A stretch of 39,865 nucleotides of DNA, taken from the NCBI GenBank assembly GCA_016209035.1, contig JACQWX010000033.1:35598-75462 (forward strand), given 5' to 3'. The DNA is from Elusimicrobiota bacterium. Lineage in GTDB: Bacteria; Elusimicrobiota; Elusimicrobia; UBA1565; UBA9628. The notes beneath the pieces are model-generated. The model searched no databases. It was not told where the DNA came from and was given only the letters and a program-made list of their open reading frames with translations. This document shows, in pieces, positions 1-7,103 of the stretch. How positions within the stretch are numbered: position 1 is the stretch's first letter; each line of letters opens with the position of its first letter. The position numbers were made by a program, and so were the translations under genes.

Positions 1-2
1 AA

Positions 3-140
3 GGCTTCTTCATGGCCTCCGGGAGCCCCGCCGGCGTCGTTCCGCTTCCGGCGGCGCCTGGGGAAGCGGCCGACGCCGGGGGGCATGCCAAACCCAAGGC
101 GAGGATGATCGGCGCCGCCGAGGCGCTCAACGCCGTTTGA
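3..140 (+). CDS. C-terminal end of an unidentified protein (partial)
   Basis: An open frame runs from the window edge to a TGA at 138-140 and would encode about 45 residues ending in RMIGAAEALNAV. I see no domain in this fragment, which is rich in Ala, Gly and Pro like a linker followed by a short helix. Its end overlaps the end of the convergent gene at 127-960 by 14 bases, an arrangement seen at other convergent pairs in this window. It could be a chance open frame in high-GC DNA. Confidence 0.4.
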   Translation, partial: GFFMASGSPAGVVPLPAAPGEAADAGGHAKPKARMIGAAEALNAV

Positions 141-960
141 GGCAAGCGTTGCCCCGGTGGAAGACCCTGCGGAAGGCTTCTGCCTCGCCGACGCCTTCCT
201 CCTCCTGGATCTTCGAGAACTTCTTGCGGCAGACCTCCGGACAGCAGCCCTTCACGGGGTTCTTCTCGCAGGGCTCCAGCTTCGAGACGCAGGAACCGTA
301 GGAATCGCCGTCGTCGAGGCACTTGTTCAGGGAGGCGAAGCAGGCCGGAGCGTCGAGGGGGTCGGACTTGTCGTCAGCCGGGGGCGCCGGCTTCTTGGCG
401 GACCCATCCTTCGGATTGGGGGCGGGACCACCCGTCGCGGGAGCGGGGCAGGCCTCCTTGAGGCCCAATTCGCAGGCGTGCCTGAAGTCTTCCTTAGAGA
501 ATGCCTTGTCGCCGAGGCGTTGGTGGGCGCGGGCCCGTTCGAAGTAGGCTTCCTTATAATCGATGTCGATCGCGATGGCGGCGTTGAGGTCGGCGACGGC
601 CTTGCGCTCCCTGCGCGCCTCGACGTAGGCGCGGCCTCTGCGGAGCAGCAATTCCTTGTCTTTGGCGGCCAGGCTGAGGGCGTCCGAGAGGTCCCGGATC
701 GCGTCCGACCACTGACGCAGGGCCGCGTGGGACGCGGCCTTCGCCTTCAGGGCGCCAAGCCTCGCGTCGTTGCCGTCGCCCCTCTTCCACATGCGCAGGG
801 CGTTCGCGTAGCACTCGACGGCGCGGGCGGGCTGGTTGCGGCCCTCGGCCTTCTCGGCGCTCTTGATCCAGGAGGCGAAGCTCTCGGCGAACGAGGACGA
901 GGCGAGGACGACGAGAAGGGCGGACAGCAGCGTCAGGACGCGCATATTTCTCCTCGGCAT
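127..960 (-). CDS. exported TPR protein with Cys-rich C-terminus
   Basis: 277 residues. Residues 6-25 (starting MRVLTLLSALL) form a signal peptide ending in SSFA, so the protein is probably periplasmic or surface exposed. Residues about 28-165 are three to four tetratricopeptide repeats (for example AVADLNAAIAIDIDYKEAYF), a helical protein-binding scaffold. A Pro/Lys/Asp linker follows at about 170-200. The last 75 residues carry nine cysteines, including a CC pair, and look like a small disulfide-stabilised module that I cannot name. A -10-like TATAGT at 966-971 puts the predicted transcript start on the ATG at 960; a second ATG at 945 has AGGAGA just before it and is an alternative start. 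The partner is unknown. Confidence 0.75.
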   Translation of the reverse strand: MPRRNMRVLTLLSALLVVLASSSFAESFASWIKSAEKAEGRNQPARAVECYANALRMWKRGDGNDARLGALKAKAASHAALRQWSDAIRDLSDALSLAAKDKELLLRRGRAYVEARRERKAVADLNAAIAIDIDYKEAYFERARAHQRLGDKAFSKEDFRHACELGLKEACPAPATGGPAPNPKDGSAKKPAPPADDKSDPLDAPACFASLNKCLDDGDSYGSCVSKLEPCEKNPVKGCCPEVCRKKFSKIQEEEGVGEAEAFRRVFHRGNACLKRR

Positions 961-965
961 CGCTC

Positions 966-971
966 ACTATA
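966..971 (-). promoter_or_regulatory. -10 box of the exported TPR gene
   Basis: TATAGT on the minus strand ends seven bases before position 959, so the expected transcript start coincides with the ATG at 960 (a leaderless arrangement). No convincing -35 box is visible. Confidence 0.45.
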
Positions 972-982
972 CCAAATTTGGC

Positions 983-1011
983 TTGCCCCGGGACGGCGGA
1001 TTTTGTATACT
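983..1011 (+). promoter_or_regulatory. promoter of the rpsF-dnaB operon
   Basis: TTGCCC (983-988) and TATACT (1006-1011) are separated by 17 bases and resemble a housekeeping sigma factor promoter. The start should lie near 1018, giving a leader of about 70 bases before rpsF, unlike the near-zero leaders of most single genes here. Confidence 0.65.
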
Positions 1012-1023
1012 GGACGACGGACC

Positions 1024-1075
1024 TTGACTTTTCGCGGCGCCAAATCCCGTCGACAAATCCACGTCGAAAAGTCAA
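1024..1075 (+). promoter_or_regulatory. rpsF leader hairpin, candidate S6:S18 autoregulatory site
   Basis: A perfect 11-bp inverted repeat (TTGACTTTTCG at 1024-1034 and its complement at 1065-1075) encloses a 30-base loop and ends 12 bases before the rpsF ATG. In many bacteria the S6:S18 complex represses its own operon through a leader structure that presents a CCG triplet. A CCG lies in this loop and another just after the stem. The hairpin is plain in the sequence; the regulatory role is inferred. Confidence 0.5.
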
Positions 1076-1087
1076 ACTCCGGCACTT

Positions 1088-1423
1088 ATGCGACTATACG
1101 AGACCGTCCTTATCCTCAAGCCCGCGATGTCGGACCAGGAAGTGGCCGACGTCATGGAGAAGACCAAGGCCGCCATCGGCGGCGGCAACGGCGAGGTCGT
1201 CAGCCAGGACAATTGGGGCCGGCGCAAGCTGCTCCATATGATCGGGAAGTCCCGCGAAGGGGTCTATCTGTACTTCAAATACAGGGCGGCCCCGGCCCTC
1301 TTGGAGAAGCTGGGCCACAGCTTCAAGGTCTCGGATTCCATCCTGCGCCATTCCTTCACGCTCATGCGCGAGCGCAAGGTCAAAGAAAAGCCCAAGAAGT
1401 CCAAGGCGCCGGCGGCGGCGTGA
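1088..1423 (+). CDS. rpsF: 30S ribosomal protein bS6
   Basis: 111 residues, normal for bS6, which binds 16S rRNA in the platform of the small subunit as a heterodimer with bS18. It starts MRLYETVLILKPAMSDQEV, the conserved first beta strand, and contains WGRRKLLHMIGKSREGVYL and the closing strand region. A Lys/Ala-rich tail follows. First gene of the rpsF-ssb-rpsR-rplI-dnaB operon, a very widely conserved order; ssb starts one base after its stop codon, so translation is probably coupled. Confidence 0.97.
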   Translation: MRLYETVLILKPAMSDQEVADVMEKTKAAIGGGNGEVVSQDNWGRRKLLHMIGKSREGVYLYFKYRAAPALLEKLGHSFKVSDSILRHSFTLMRERKVKEKPKKSKAPAAA

Positions 1424-1424
1424 C

Positions 1425-1967
1425 ATGATCGGCGTCAGACTCCTCGAGCAGAACCAAATCTTCCTGGTCGGCCGGCTGACCCACGACCCCGAGGTGCGCT
1501 ACACCCAGAAAGGGTCGGCCATGTGCCGTTTCAGCATCGCCGTGAACCGCCGGTACAAGGATAGCGCCACGGGGGAGTGGAAGGACGACACCTCCTTCAT
1601 CCCGGTCGTGGTGTGGCGCGAGGTGGCCGAGCGCTGCAAGGAGAAGCTCTCGAAGGGCAGCCCGGTGCACGTCGAGGGCCGCCTGAAGAGCCGCGAGTAC
1701 GACGACCCGAAGACCGGGAGCAAGCGCACGATCCTGGAGGTGGAGGCGCGCCGGGTGCAGTTCCTGGCCCTGGCCAAGCCCGCCGACGCTCAGGCTCCCG
1801 CGGACCGGCCCGAAACGGCGGCCCCCTCCGGGAAGAAGGCGGCGGGGGCTCCCGCCGCCCCCTCCGGCGAGCGGAGCACGCCTTCCGCCTCCGGGGACGG
1901 CGGCCCCTTGGCCGCCGAGGACGGCGGTCCCGCTGCCGCCGACGACATGGAGGAGGTTCCTTTTTAG
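1425..1967 (+). CDS. ssb: single-stranded DNA-binding protein SSB
   Basis: 180 residues. The OB fold covers about residues 7-115 (NQIFLVGRLTHDPEVRYT, then FSIAVNR and VEGRLKSREY). A disordered Ala/Pro/Gly linker follows, ending in the acidic tip DDMEEVPF, the peptide by which SSB recruits replication and repair proteins; Val replaces the more usual Ile before PF. It coats single-stranded DNA in replication. It lies between the two ribosomal protein genes as usual, and rpsR begins directly after its TAG with no gap. Confidence 0.96.
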   Translation: MIGVRLLEQNQIFLVGRLTHDPEVRYTQKGSAMCRFSIAVNRRYKDSATGEWKDDTSFIPVVVWREVAERCKEKLSKGSPVHVEGRLKSREYDDPKTGSKRTILEVEARRVQFLALAKPADAQAPADRPETAAPSGKKAAGAPAAPSGERSTPSASGDGGPLAAEDGGPAAADDMEEVPF

Positions 1968-2297
1968 ATGCCAGAAGAAATCGTCGAGTCCAAGACCGAG
2001 GCGGCCCCGACCGAGCAGCCGGCGGCGCCAGCTGATCCCCGACAGGCCCGCAAGACAGACTCGACCGGCCGCCGCCGGGGACCCATCGCCGCAAGGAGGA
2101 AGGTCTGCCGGTTCTGCGCCGAGAGGGTCGTCGACATCGACTACAAGCAGGTCCCGGTCCTGCGCGCCTTCATGACCGACGGCGGCAAGATTCTCTCCGG
2201 CCGGATGACCGGGAACTGCGCCAGGCACCAGCGGCAGGTGCGCCGCGCCATCAAGCGCGCCCGCAACCTCGCCTTGCTCCCGTACGTCGTCTCGTGA
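1968..2297 (+). CDS. rpsR: 30S ribosomal protein bS18
   Basis: 109 residues. The conserved core is at about 44-109 ([18 protein letters not shown], then [17 protein letters not shown] and [14 protein letters not shown]). Partner of bS6 in the 30S platform. The CxxC plus a later Cys recalls the zinc-binding form of S18. The first 40 residues are an acidic then basic extension not found in the shortest homologs. The ATG abuts the ssb stop codon; the next gene, rplI, starts seven bases after its TGA. Confidence 0.95.
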   Translation: MPEEIVESKTEAAPTEQPAAPADPRQARKTDSTGRRRGPIAARRKVCRFCAERVVDIDYKQVPVLRAFMTDGGKILSGRMTGNCARHQRQVRRAIKRARNLALLPYVVS

Positions 2298-2304
2298 TCC
2301 TCCC

Positions 2305-2751
2305 ATGAAAGTCATCCTGAGGACCGACGTCGCGGCTGTGGGCCGGGCCGGAGACGTGAAAGAGGTCGCGCCCGGTTTCGGGCGCAACTTCCTGCTGCCC
2401 AGGGGCATGGCGATGCTGGCGACGCCTTCCGCCATGAGATGGTGGGAGAAGGGCAAGGAGCGCCGCGCCAAGCTCGCCGAGCGCAAGTCGCAGCTCGCCT
2501 TGGGCCTCGCCGGAAAGGTGGCGGGGACGACCCTGTCCTTCGCCAGACCCGTCGGGGCCGAAGGCAAGCTCTACGGCTCGGTGGGCAAGAGCGACATCGT
2601 CAAGAGCCTCAAGACCTGCGGTTTCGACGTCGACAAGGCCGCGGTGGCTCTCGACGAGGCGATCAAGAAGACCGGCGAGTACGAGGTCGAGTTGAAGTTC
2701 CGGCCCGGGGTCTCAGCGAAGATCAAGGTGTCGGTCGTCGCGCGGGAGTAG
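2305..2751 (+). CDS. rplI: 50S ribosomal protein bL9
   Basis: 148 residues, the normal length. The N-terminal rRNA-binding domain starts MKVILRTDVAAVGRAGDVKE and keeps the PGFGRNFLLPRGMA signature. A long connecting helix (about 45-75, rich in Lys, Arg, Glu) leads to the C-terminal domain (LYGSVGKSDI and the following part). bL9 binds 23S rRNA near the L1 stalk. Fourth gene of the operon; a strong hairpin separates it from dnaB. Confidence 0.96.
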   Translation: MKVILRTDVAAVGRAGDVKEVAPGFGRNFLLPRGMAMLATPSAMRWWEKGKERRAKLAERKSQLALGLAGKVAGTTLSFARPVGAEGKLYGSVGKSDIVKSLKTCGFDVDKAAVALDEAIKKTGEYEVELKFRPGVSAKIKVSVVARE

Positions 2752-2753
2752 CG

Positions 2754-2776
2754 GCGCGCGAACGAAGTTCGCGCGC
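2754..2776 (+). promoter_or_regulatory. 10-bp perfect hairpin between rplI and dnaB
   Basis: GCGCGCGAAC and its exact complement flank a GAA loop, three bases after the rplI stop. There is no U-run after it, so it is not a typical intrinsic terminator. It ends eight bases before the dnaB Shine-Dalgarno (AAGGA, 2784-2788) and may attenuate or stabilise the transcript, lowering helicase output relative to ribosomal proteins. Confidence 0.6.
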
Positions 2777-2794
2777 AAATCATAAGGAATCCCT

Positions 2795-4201
2795 TTGACC
2801 ACGAACATCAATCTTCCCCCTCAAGCCGTCGAGGCCGAGATGGCGGTCCTGGGCTCGATGCTCATCGAAGGTGACGCCGTCGAGAAGGCCCTGGACGTCC
2901 TCGCCGAGAAGGATTTCTACCAGGAATCGCACCGGAAGGTCTTCCAGGCGATGGCGCGGTTAGCCTCCCTCAACCATGCCGTGGACCTGGTGACCGTGGC
3001 GGAGGAGCTTAGAAAGGCCAAGTCGCTCGACGAGGCCGGCGGGAAGGCGTACCTCGTGGAGCTTACCGGCCGGGTCACGACCGCGGCCCACGTCGAGCAC
3101 TATGCGCGCATCGTGAAGGAGAAGTCGGTGCTGCGCGACCTCATCCGCGCCTCCACCGCGACGGTCTCGACCTGCTTCGCGGAGGCGAAGCCCGCCGCCG
3201 AGATTCTCGACGAAGCGCAGAGCTCCATCCTGAGGATCTCGGAATCCCAGGCGGGAGGGGAGATCATCGAGATGAAGTCCTTGACCCACGAGGCCCTCGA
3301 GCGCATCGAGAAGGCCCTCCACACCAAGGCCAGCGTCACGGGCGTCCCTTCGGGGCTTACGAGGCTCGACAGCACCACCACGGGGTTCCAGGGAGGAGAG
3401 CTCGTCCTCATCGCGGGCAGGCCCGGGCACGGCAAGACCGCCCTGGGCCTCAACATCGCGACGAACGTGGTCTTGGCGAAGAAGCCCAGGCCGGTCCTCT
3501 TCTTCTCCCTGGAGATGAACCGTCACGCCTTGATGGACCGGCTCGTCGCAAGCACGGCCGGGGTGGACCTCAAGCAGCTGCGCACGGGCTTCTTCGCAAA
3601 GAACCGTTTCACCGAGATTACCAACGCTTTGGCGAGGCTTCAGACCTCGCCGCTCTACATCACGGACCGGCCCGGCATGAACGTGCTCTCCATCAGGGCC
3701 GAGACGCGCCTCCTCAACGCGCGGCTCCAGCGAGAGACGGGCTCGGGCCTGGGCCTCGTGGTCATCGACTACCTCCAGCTCGTGCGCGGGCCGAGGAGCG
3801 AGAGCCGGCAGCAGGAGGTCGCGGAGATCTCGAGGGGCCTCAAGTTCCTGGCCCGCGACCTCAACATCCCCGTCATCGCCCTGGCCCAGCTCAACCGGCG
3901 CGTCGAGACCCAGGAGCGCGGGGATGAGAGGCCCCGGCTCTCGGACCTTCGTGAGAGCGGCTCCCTCGAACAAGACGCCGACATGGTCCTTATCTTGTAC
4001 CGCAGATTCCTGAGCAAGCCCGACGATCAGGAACTGGAGAAACAAGCGGAGATCATCGTGGCCAAGAACCGCCAGGGACCGACCGACGTGGTAAAAGTCT
4101 CGTTCCACCCTTGGTACACGCGTTTCGGCAACTTTGCCATGGATTCATCCGAGCCCGGCGAGACGCGGGTAATAGAGGAGGCTCAGGAGAGCTTCGCCTG
4201 A
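2795..4201 (+). CDS. dnaB: replicative DNA helicase DnaB
   Basis: 468 residues, close to E. coli DnaB. The hexameric 5'-3' helicase of the replication fork. The N-terminal collar domain is at about 5-110 (PPQAVEAEMAVLGSMLIEG), then the RecA-like motor: Walker A GRPGHGKT at about 208-215, FFSLEM (H1a), Walker B LVVIDYLQL, and the arginine-finger region LRESGSLEQDADMVLIL. The start is TTG at 2795, chosen because AAGGA lies six bases upstream and the encoded peptide TTNINLPPQAVEAE matches the usual DnaB beginning; no ATG fits. Last gene of the ribosomal protein operon, 30 bases before alr. Confidence 0.96.
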   Translation: MTTNINLPPQAVEAEMAVLGSMLIEGDAVEKALDVLAEKDFYQESHRKVFQAMARLASLNHAVDLVTVAEELRKAKSLDEAGGKAYLVELTGRVTTAAHVEHYARIVKEKSVLRDLIRASTATVSTCFAEAKPAAEILDEAQSSILRISESQAGGEIIEMKSLTHEALERIEKALHTKASVTGVPSGLTRLDSTTTGFQGGELVLIAGRPGHGKTALGLNIATNVVLAKKPRPVLFFSLEMNRHALMDRLVASTAGVDLKQLRTGFFAKNRFTEITNALARLQTSPLYITDRPGMNVLSIRAETRLLNARLQRETGSGLGLVVIDYLQLVRGPRSESRQQEVAEISRGLKFLARDLNIPVIALAQLNRRVETQERGDERPRLSDLRESGSLEQDADMVLILYRRFLSKPDDQELEKQAEIIVAKNRQGPTDVVKVSFHPWYTRFGNFAMDSSEPGETRVIEEAQESFA

Positions 4202-4206
4202 TGGCG

Positions 4207-4227
4207 GGAAATCCGGAGAGGATTTCC
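4207..4227 (+). promoter_or_regulatory. hairpin holding the alr ribosome-binding site
   Basis: GGAAATCC (4207-4214) pairs with GGATTTCC (4220-4227). The Shine-Dalgarno-like GGAGAGG (4215-4221) occupies the loop and the first stem bases, five bases before the alr GTG. The structure could limit ribosome access to alr. Seen directly; function inferred. Confidence 0.5.
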
Positions 4228-4231
4228 TAGC

Positions 4232-5338
4232 GTGGATAGGCCCTTCCTGCGGCCGACCTGGGCCGAGATCAGCCTCCCGGCTCTGCGCGCCAACCTCAAG
4301 CGCCTGCGCTCCCGCCTGCCGTCCAAGACCAAGCTCCTGTTCGTGGTCAAGGGCGACGCCTACGGCCATGGGGCTTTGGCGTGCTCGCGTCTGGCGCAGC
4401 GCTCCGGGGTGGTGGACTGGCTCGGCGTCTCGTCCGTGGAGGAGGGCGCGGCCCTCCGGGACGCAGGCGTGCGGCTCCCGATCCTGGTGCTGGGGAGCCT
4501 CTATCCCTTCGAGAGCTTCCGGGCCGCGGCGTTCTACGGCCTCGTCCCGACCGTGGCGAGCCTCGACTCCGCCCGGCGCCTCGAGGAGATGATGCGCCGG
4601 ATTGCTCGCCGGTCCGCCTGCCACATCAAGGTCGAGACCGGGATGGGCCGCATCGGGATGACTCCCAGGGCGGCCTTGGACGCCCTGGGAGTCCTTTCCG
4701 CCCAGCGAGAGGTGCGGGTGGGCGGGGTCTATACCCATTTCGCCTGCGCCGAGTCGAACCGCCAGTTCACCGAGATGCAGATCGGCCGCTTTAACAGGTT
4801 CCTGGCCGCTGCCGCGGCCAGGAACCTGAGGACGGGGCTGCGTCATGCGGCGAATTCGGCCGGGGCCCTGGAGTACCCGGGCAGCCGCTTCGACATGGTC
4901 CGGCCCGGCCTGGCTGCCTACGGCCTGTATGAAGGGTTCGAGCCCGTTTTGACATTGAAGACGAAGATAGTGTTTATTAAAATGGTGAAACCCGGGACCC
5001 CCATCGGCTACGGCGCCGCCTTCCGGGCCAAGCGCCGGACCCGGGTCGCCACCGTCCCCATCGGATACGCGGACGGGTTCTCGAGGGGGCTCTCCAACAA
5101 GGGCGAAGCCCTGGTGGGAGGGCGCCGCTGCCCCGTGGTCGGGACCGTCGCCATGGACATGACGATGCTCGACGTCACGCAAGCGAAGGGCGCGCGGGTA
5201 GGGGATGAGGTCGTCTTGCTCGGGCGCTCGGGGCGTTCGGAGATTCCGGCCGGCGAGGTCGCGCGCAAGCTCGGCACCATCCCCTACGAGGTCGTCTGCT
5301 CGATCTCGGGCCGCGTGCCGCGGGTCTGCCTGCCATGA
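4232..5338 (+). CDS. alr: alanine racemase
   Basis: 368 residues, normal for this PLP enzyme that converts L- to D-alanine for peptidoglycan. The PLP lysine is K40 in FVVKGDAYGHG (the usual motif has Ala for the Gly after Lys). The TIM barrel carries MGRIGMTP and FDMVRPGLAAYGLY, and the C-terminal beta domain has the catalytic tyrosine region IGYGAAFRAK, then VPIGYADGF and VGTVAMDMTM. GTG start at 4232, reached from a Shine-Dalgarno in a hairpin. Its stop overlaps the mlaE start by four bases (ATGA), so the two are coupled. Confidence 0.95.
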   Translation: MDRPFLRPTWAEISLPALRANLKRLRSRLPSKTKLLFVVKGDAYGHGALACSRLAQRSGVVDWLGVSSVEEGAALRDAGVRLPILVLGSLYPFESFRAAAFYGLVPTVASLDSARRLEEMMRRIARRSACHIKVETGMGRIGMTPRAALDALGVLSAQREVRVGGVYTHFACAESNRQFTEMQIGRFNRFLAAAAARNLRTGLRHAANSAGALEYPGSRFDMVRPGLAAYGLYEGFEPVLTLKTKIVFIKMVKPGTPIGYGAAFRAKRRTRVATVPIGYADGFSRGLSNKGEALVGGRRCPVVGTVAMDMTMLDVTQAKGARVGDEVVLLGRSGRSEIPAGEVARKLGTIPYEVVCSISGRVPRVCLP

Positions 5339-6126
5339 TCCAGGGACTGATGGGTTCGTGGGGAGGGTGGCTGCTGGACCTAGCCGAGGCCGCCGGCCAT
5401 TTCACCATGATGGTCCGATCCGCCCTGGGGTGGCTCCTCCGGTCCCGGGTCGAGTGGCGTCAGGTCCTCATCCAGATGCTGCGCATCGGGGTCCAGTCCT
5501 TCCCGGTGGTCACCATGACCACCCTCTTCACCGGCATGGTCTTGGCGCTCCAGACCGGCGCCTCGTCCAACGCCCTGCTCAACGAGCCCTTCTTCGTCGG
5601 GACGGTGGTGGGCTTCTCGATGGTGATGGAGCTGGCGCCCGTCATGAGCGCCCTGGTGGTGTCGGGCCGGGCGGGCGCCGCCATCGCGGCGGAACTGGGC
5701 ACCATGAGGGTGACGGACCAGATCGACGCCCTCTACACCCTGGGCACGGACCCGGTCCGCTACCTGGTCATCCCGAGGGTGCTGGCCTTCATGGCGATGC
5801 TGCCGATCCTCAAGGTCATGGCGGACTTCACCGGGATTTTCGGAGGCTGGCTCATCGCGTACTTCAAGCTGGGCATCCCGACCAACACCTACTGGCACGA
5901 CATCTTCGACTACATGGACGTGGACAATTTCATGCACGGCTTCCTCAAGTCCTTCGTGTTCGCCTTCGCGATCTCCTTCATCTGCTGCTTCAAGGGGCTC
6001 ACGACCACCGGCGGGGCCGAGGGCGTCGGGAAATCCACGACGGCCGCCGTGGTCATGAGCATGACCGCGGTGCTGGTGCTGGACTATTTCGTGACGGCGC
6101 TGCTGGTCGCGTTCGGAATCACGTGA
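5335..6126 (+). CDS. mlaE: Mla-type lipid ABC transporter permease
   Basis: 263 residues, the normal size for the MlaE/YrbE permease. It forms the inner-membrane dimer that, with ATPase MlaF and the MCE protein MlaD, moves phospholipid between membranes. About five to six membrane segments; the family core VVGFSMVMELAPVMSALVVSGRAGAAIAAELGTMRVTDQIDAL is present at about 96-138 in its expected order, and the C-terminal part has CFKGLTTTGGAEGVGKSTT before the last helix. Coupled to alr. Its partners mlaF and mlaD lie about 1.6 kb downstream, after an inserted methyltransferase/nuclease pair; in most genomes they are adjacent. Confidence 0.93.
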   Translation: MIQGLMGSWGGWLLDLAEAAGHFTMMVRSALGWLLRSRVEWRQVLIQMLRIGVQSFPVVTMTTLFTGMVLALQTGASSNALLNEPFFVGTVVGFSMVMELAPVMSALVVSGRAGAAIAAELGTMRVTDQIDALYTLGTDPVRYLVIPRVLAFMAMLPILKVMADFTGIFGGWLIAYFKLGIPTNTYWHDIFDYMDVDNFMHGFLKSFVFAFAISFICCFKGLTTTGGAEGVGKSTTAAVVMSMTAVLVLDYFVTALLVAFGIT

Positions 6127-6212
6127 GACACCGCCGACGCCGGGCCTCCTTGTCGGGAACATCCCACCAGGGGGCTAAGGGAACTTTTTTGCGGCTTCAT
6201 CGTATTAAGGGT

Positions 6213-7103
6213 ATGAACTTGGAAAGCCGCGAGTTCGGATCATGCCGGATTTTCCGCGCAGACGCTTTCGAGTGGCTGGATTCGATTCCAGACCACTCGA
6301 TTCACGCCGTGGTGACGGATCCGCCCTACGGATTGCTGGAATATACCGATACCGAGTTGGAGAAAATGAGGAATGGCAAGGGCGGCGTTTGGAGAATCCC
6401 GCCCAATTTCGACGGATGCCAACGCAAGCCTGTGCCTCGCTTTACCGTGCTTGACGACGAAGACCGGTCGGCCTTGCGTTGGTTCTTCTCAAGGCTGGCT
6501 GAGCGTCTGCTTCGCGTCATGGTTCCGGGCGGGCATGTCTTCATCGCGACCAATCCTATCGTGTCCTACCTCGTGTACGAACCATTCATCTCGGCGGGTT
6601 TTGAGAAGCGGGGAGAAATCGTGCGCGTCGTCCAAACGTTGCGGGGCGGCGACCGGCCGAAGAACGCCCACCAGGAGTTCCCGGATGTTTCGGTCATGCC
6701 GAGGTCATGCTGGGAGCCTTGGGGGTTGTTCCGCAAGCCGTGTGAGGGCCGGGTTCAGGACAACCTGCGCAAATGGAAGACGGGGGGACTGCGTAGGATT
6801 TCCGATCTTGAACCATTCCGCGATTTGATTTTCTCTTCTCCAGCCCGAGGAAAGGAAGCTGGGACGGCCCCGCATCCATCCTTGAAACCCCAGAAATTCC
6901 TTCGGCAGATCGTGCGAGCGGCCTTGCCGTTGGGAGATGGTGTGGTGCTTGATCCGTTCATGGGGTCGGGGTCCACCGTGGCGGCTTGCTTGGCTGTGGG
7001 AGCCCAAGGTGTCGGCGTTGAAATGAGGGAGGATTACTATTCGATGGCCGAGAAAACCATTCCTCAACTGGCCGAGCTCGAAATCGCTGTGAGCCCTGCA
7101 TGA
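6213..7103 (+). CDS. DNA methyltransferase, beta class (N6-A or N4-C), probable type II
   Basis: 296 residues from the ATG at 6213. The catalytic motif IV DPPYG is at 36-40, and the SAM-binding motif I DPFMGSGST is near the end (247-255), preceded by HPSLKPQKFL (motif X region). This order, with the target-recognition part between, defines the beta class, which methylates adenine N6 or cytosine N4; the target sequence cannot be read. The open frame continues upstream into mlaE in another frame, so that part is ignored. No Shine-Dalgarno stands at a good distance; TATTAA a few bases upstream may be a -10 of its own promoter. The DNA here is visibly more AT-rich than its neighbours. The next gene overlaps by four bases (ATGA). 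Confidence 0.88.
   Translation: MNLESREFGSCRIFRADAFEWLDSIPDHSIHAVVTDPPYGLLEYTDTELEKMRNGKGGVWRIPPNFDGCQRKPVPRFTVLDDEDRSALRWFFSRLAERLLRVMVPGGHVFIATNPIVSYLVYEPFISAGFEKRGEIVRVVQTLRGGDRPKNAHQEFPDVSVMPRSCWEPWGLFRKPCEGRVQDNLRKWKTGGLRRISDLEPFRDLIFSSPARGKEAGTAPHPSLKPQKFLRQIVRAALPLGDGVVLDPFMGSGSTVAACLAVGAQGVGVEMREDYYSMAEKTIPQLAELEIAVSPA

Noticed and set aside
157..1428. Long plus-strand open frame of 423 codons over the TPR gene and rpsF
   Set aside because: It is antisense to the signal-peptide TPR gene and out of frame with rpsF; no domain, typical chance frame in high-GC DNA.
2754..2776. Intrinsic terminator after rplI
   Set aside because: The stem is strong but is followed by AAATCAT rather than a U-run, and dnaB belongs to the same conserved operon.
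5205..6212. Upstream part of the open frame that contains the methyltransferase
   Set aside because: It overlaps mlaE in another frame and reads as Arg/Gly/Pro-rich nonsense; the methyltransferase begins at 6213.
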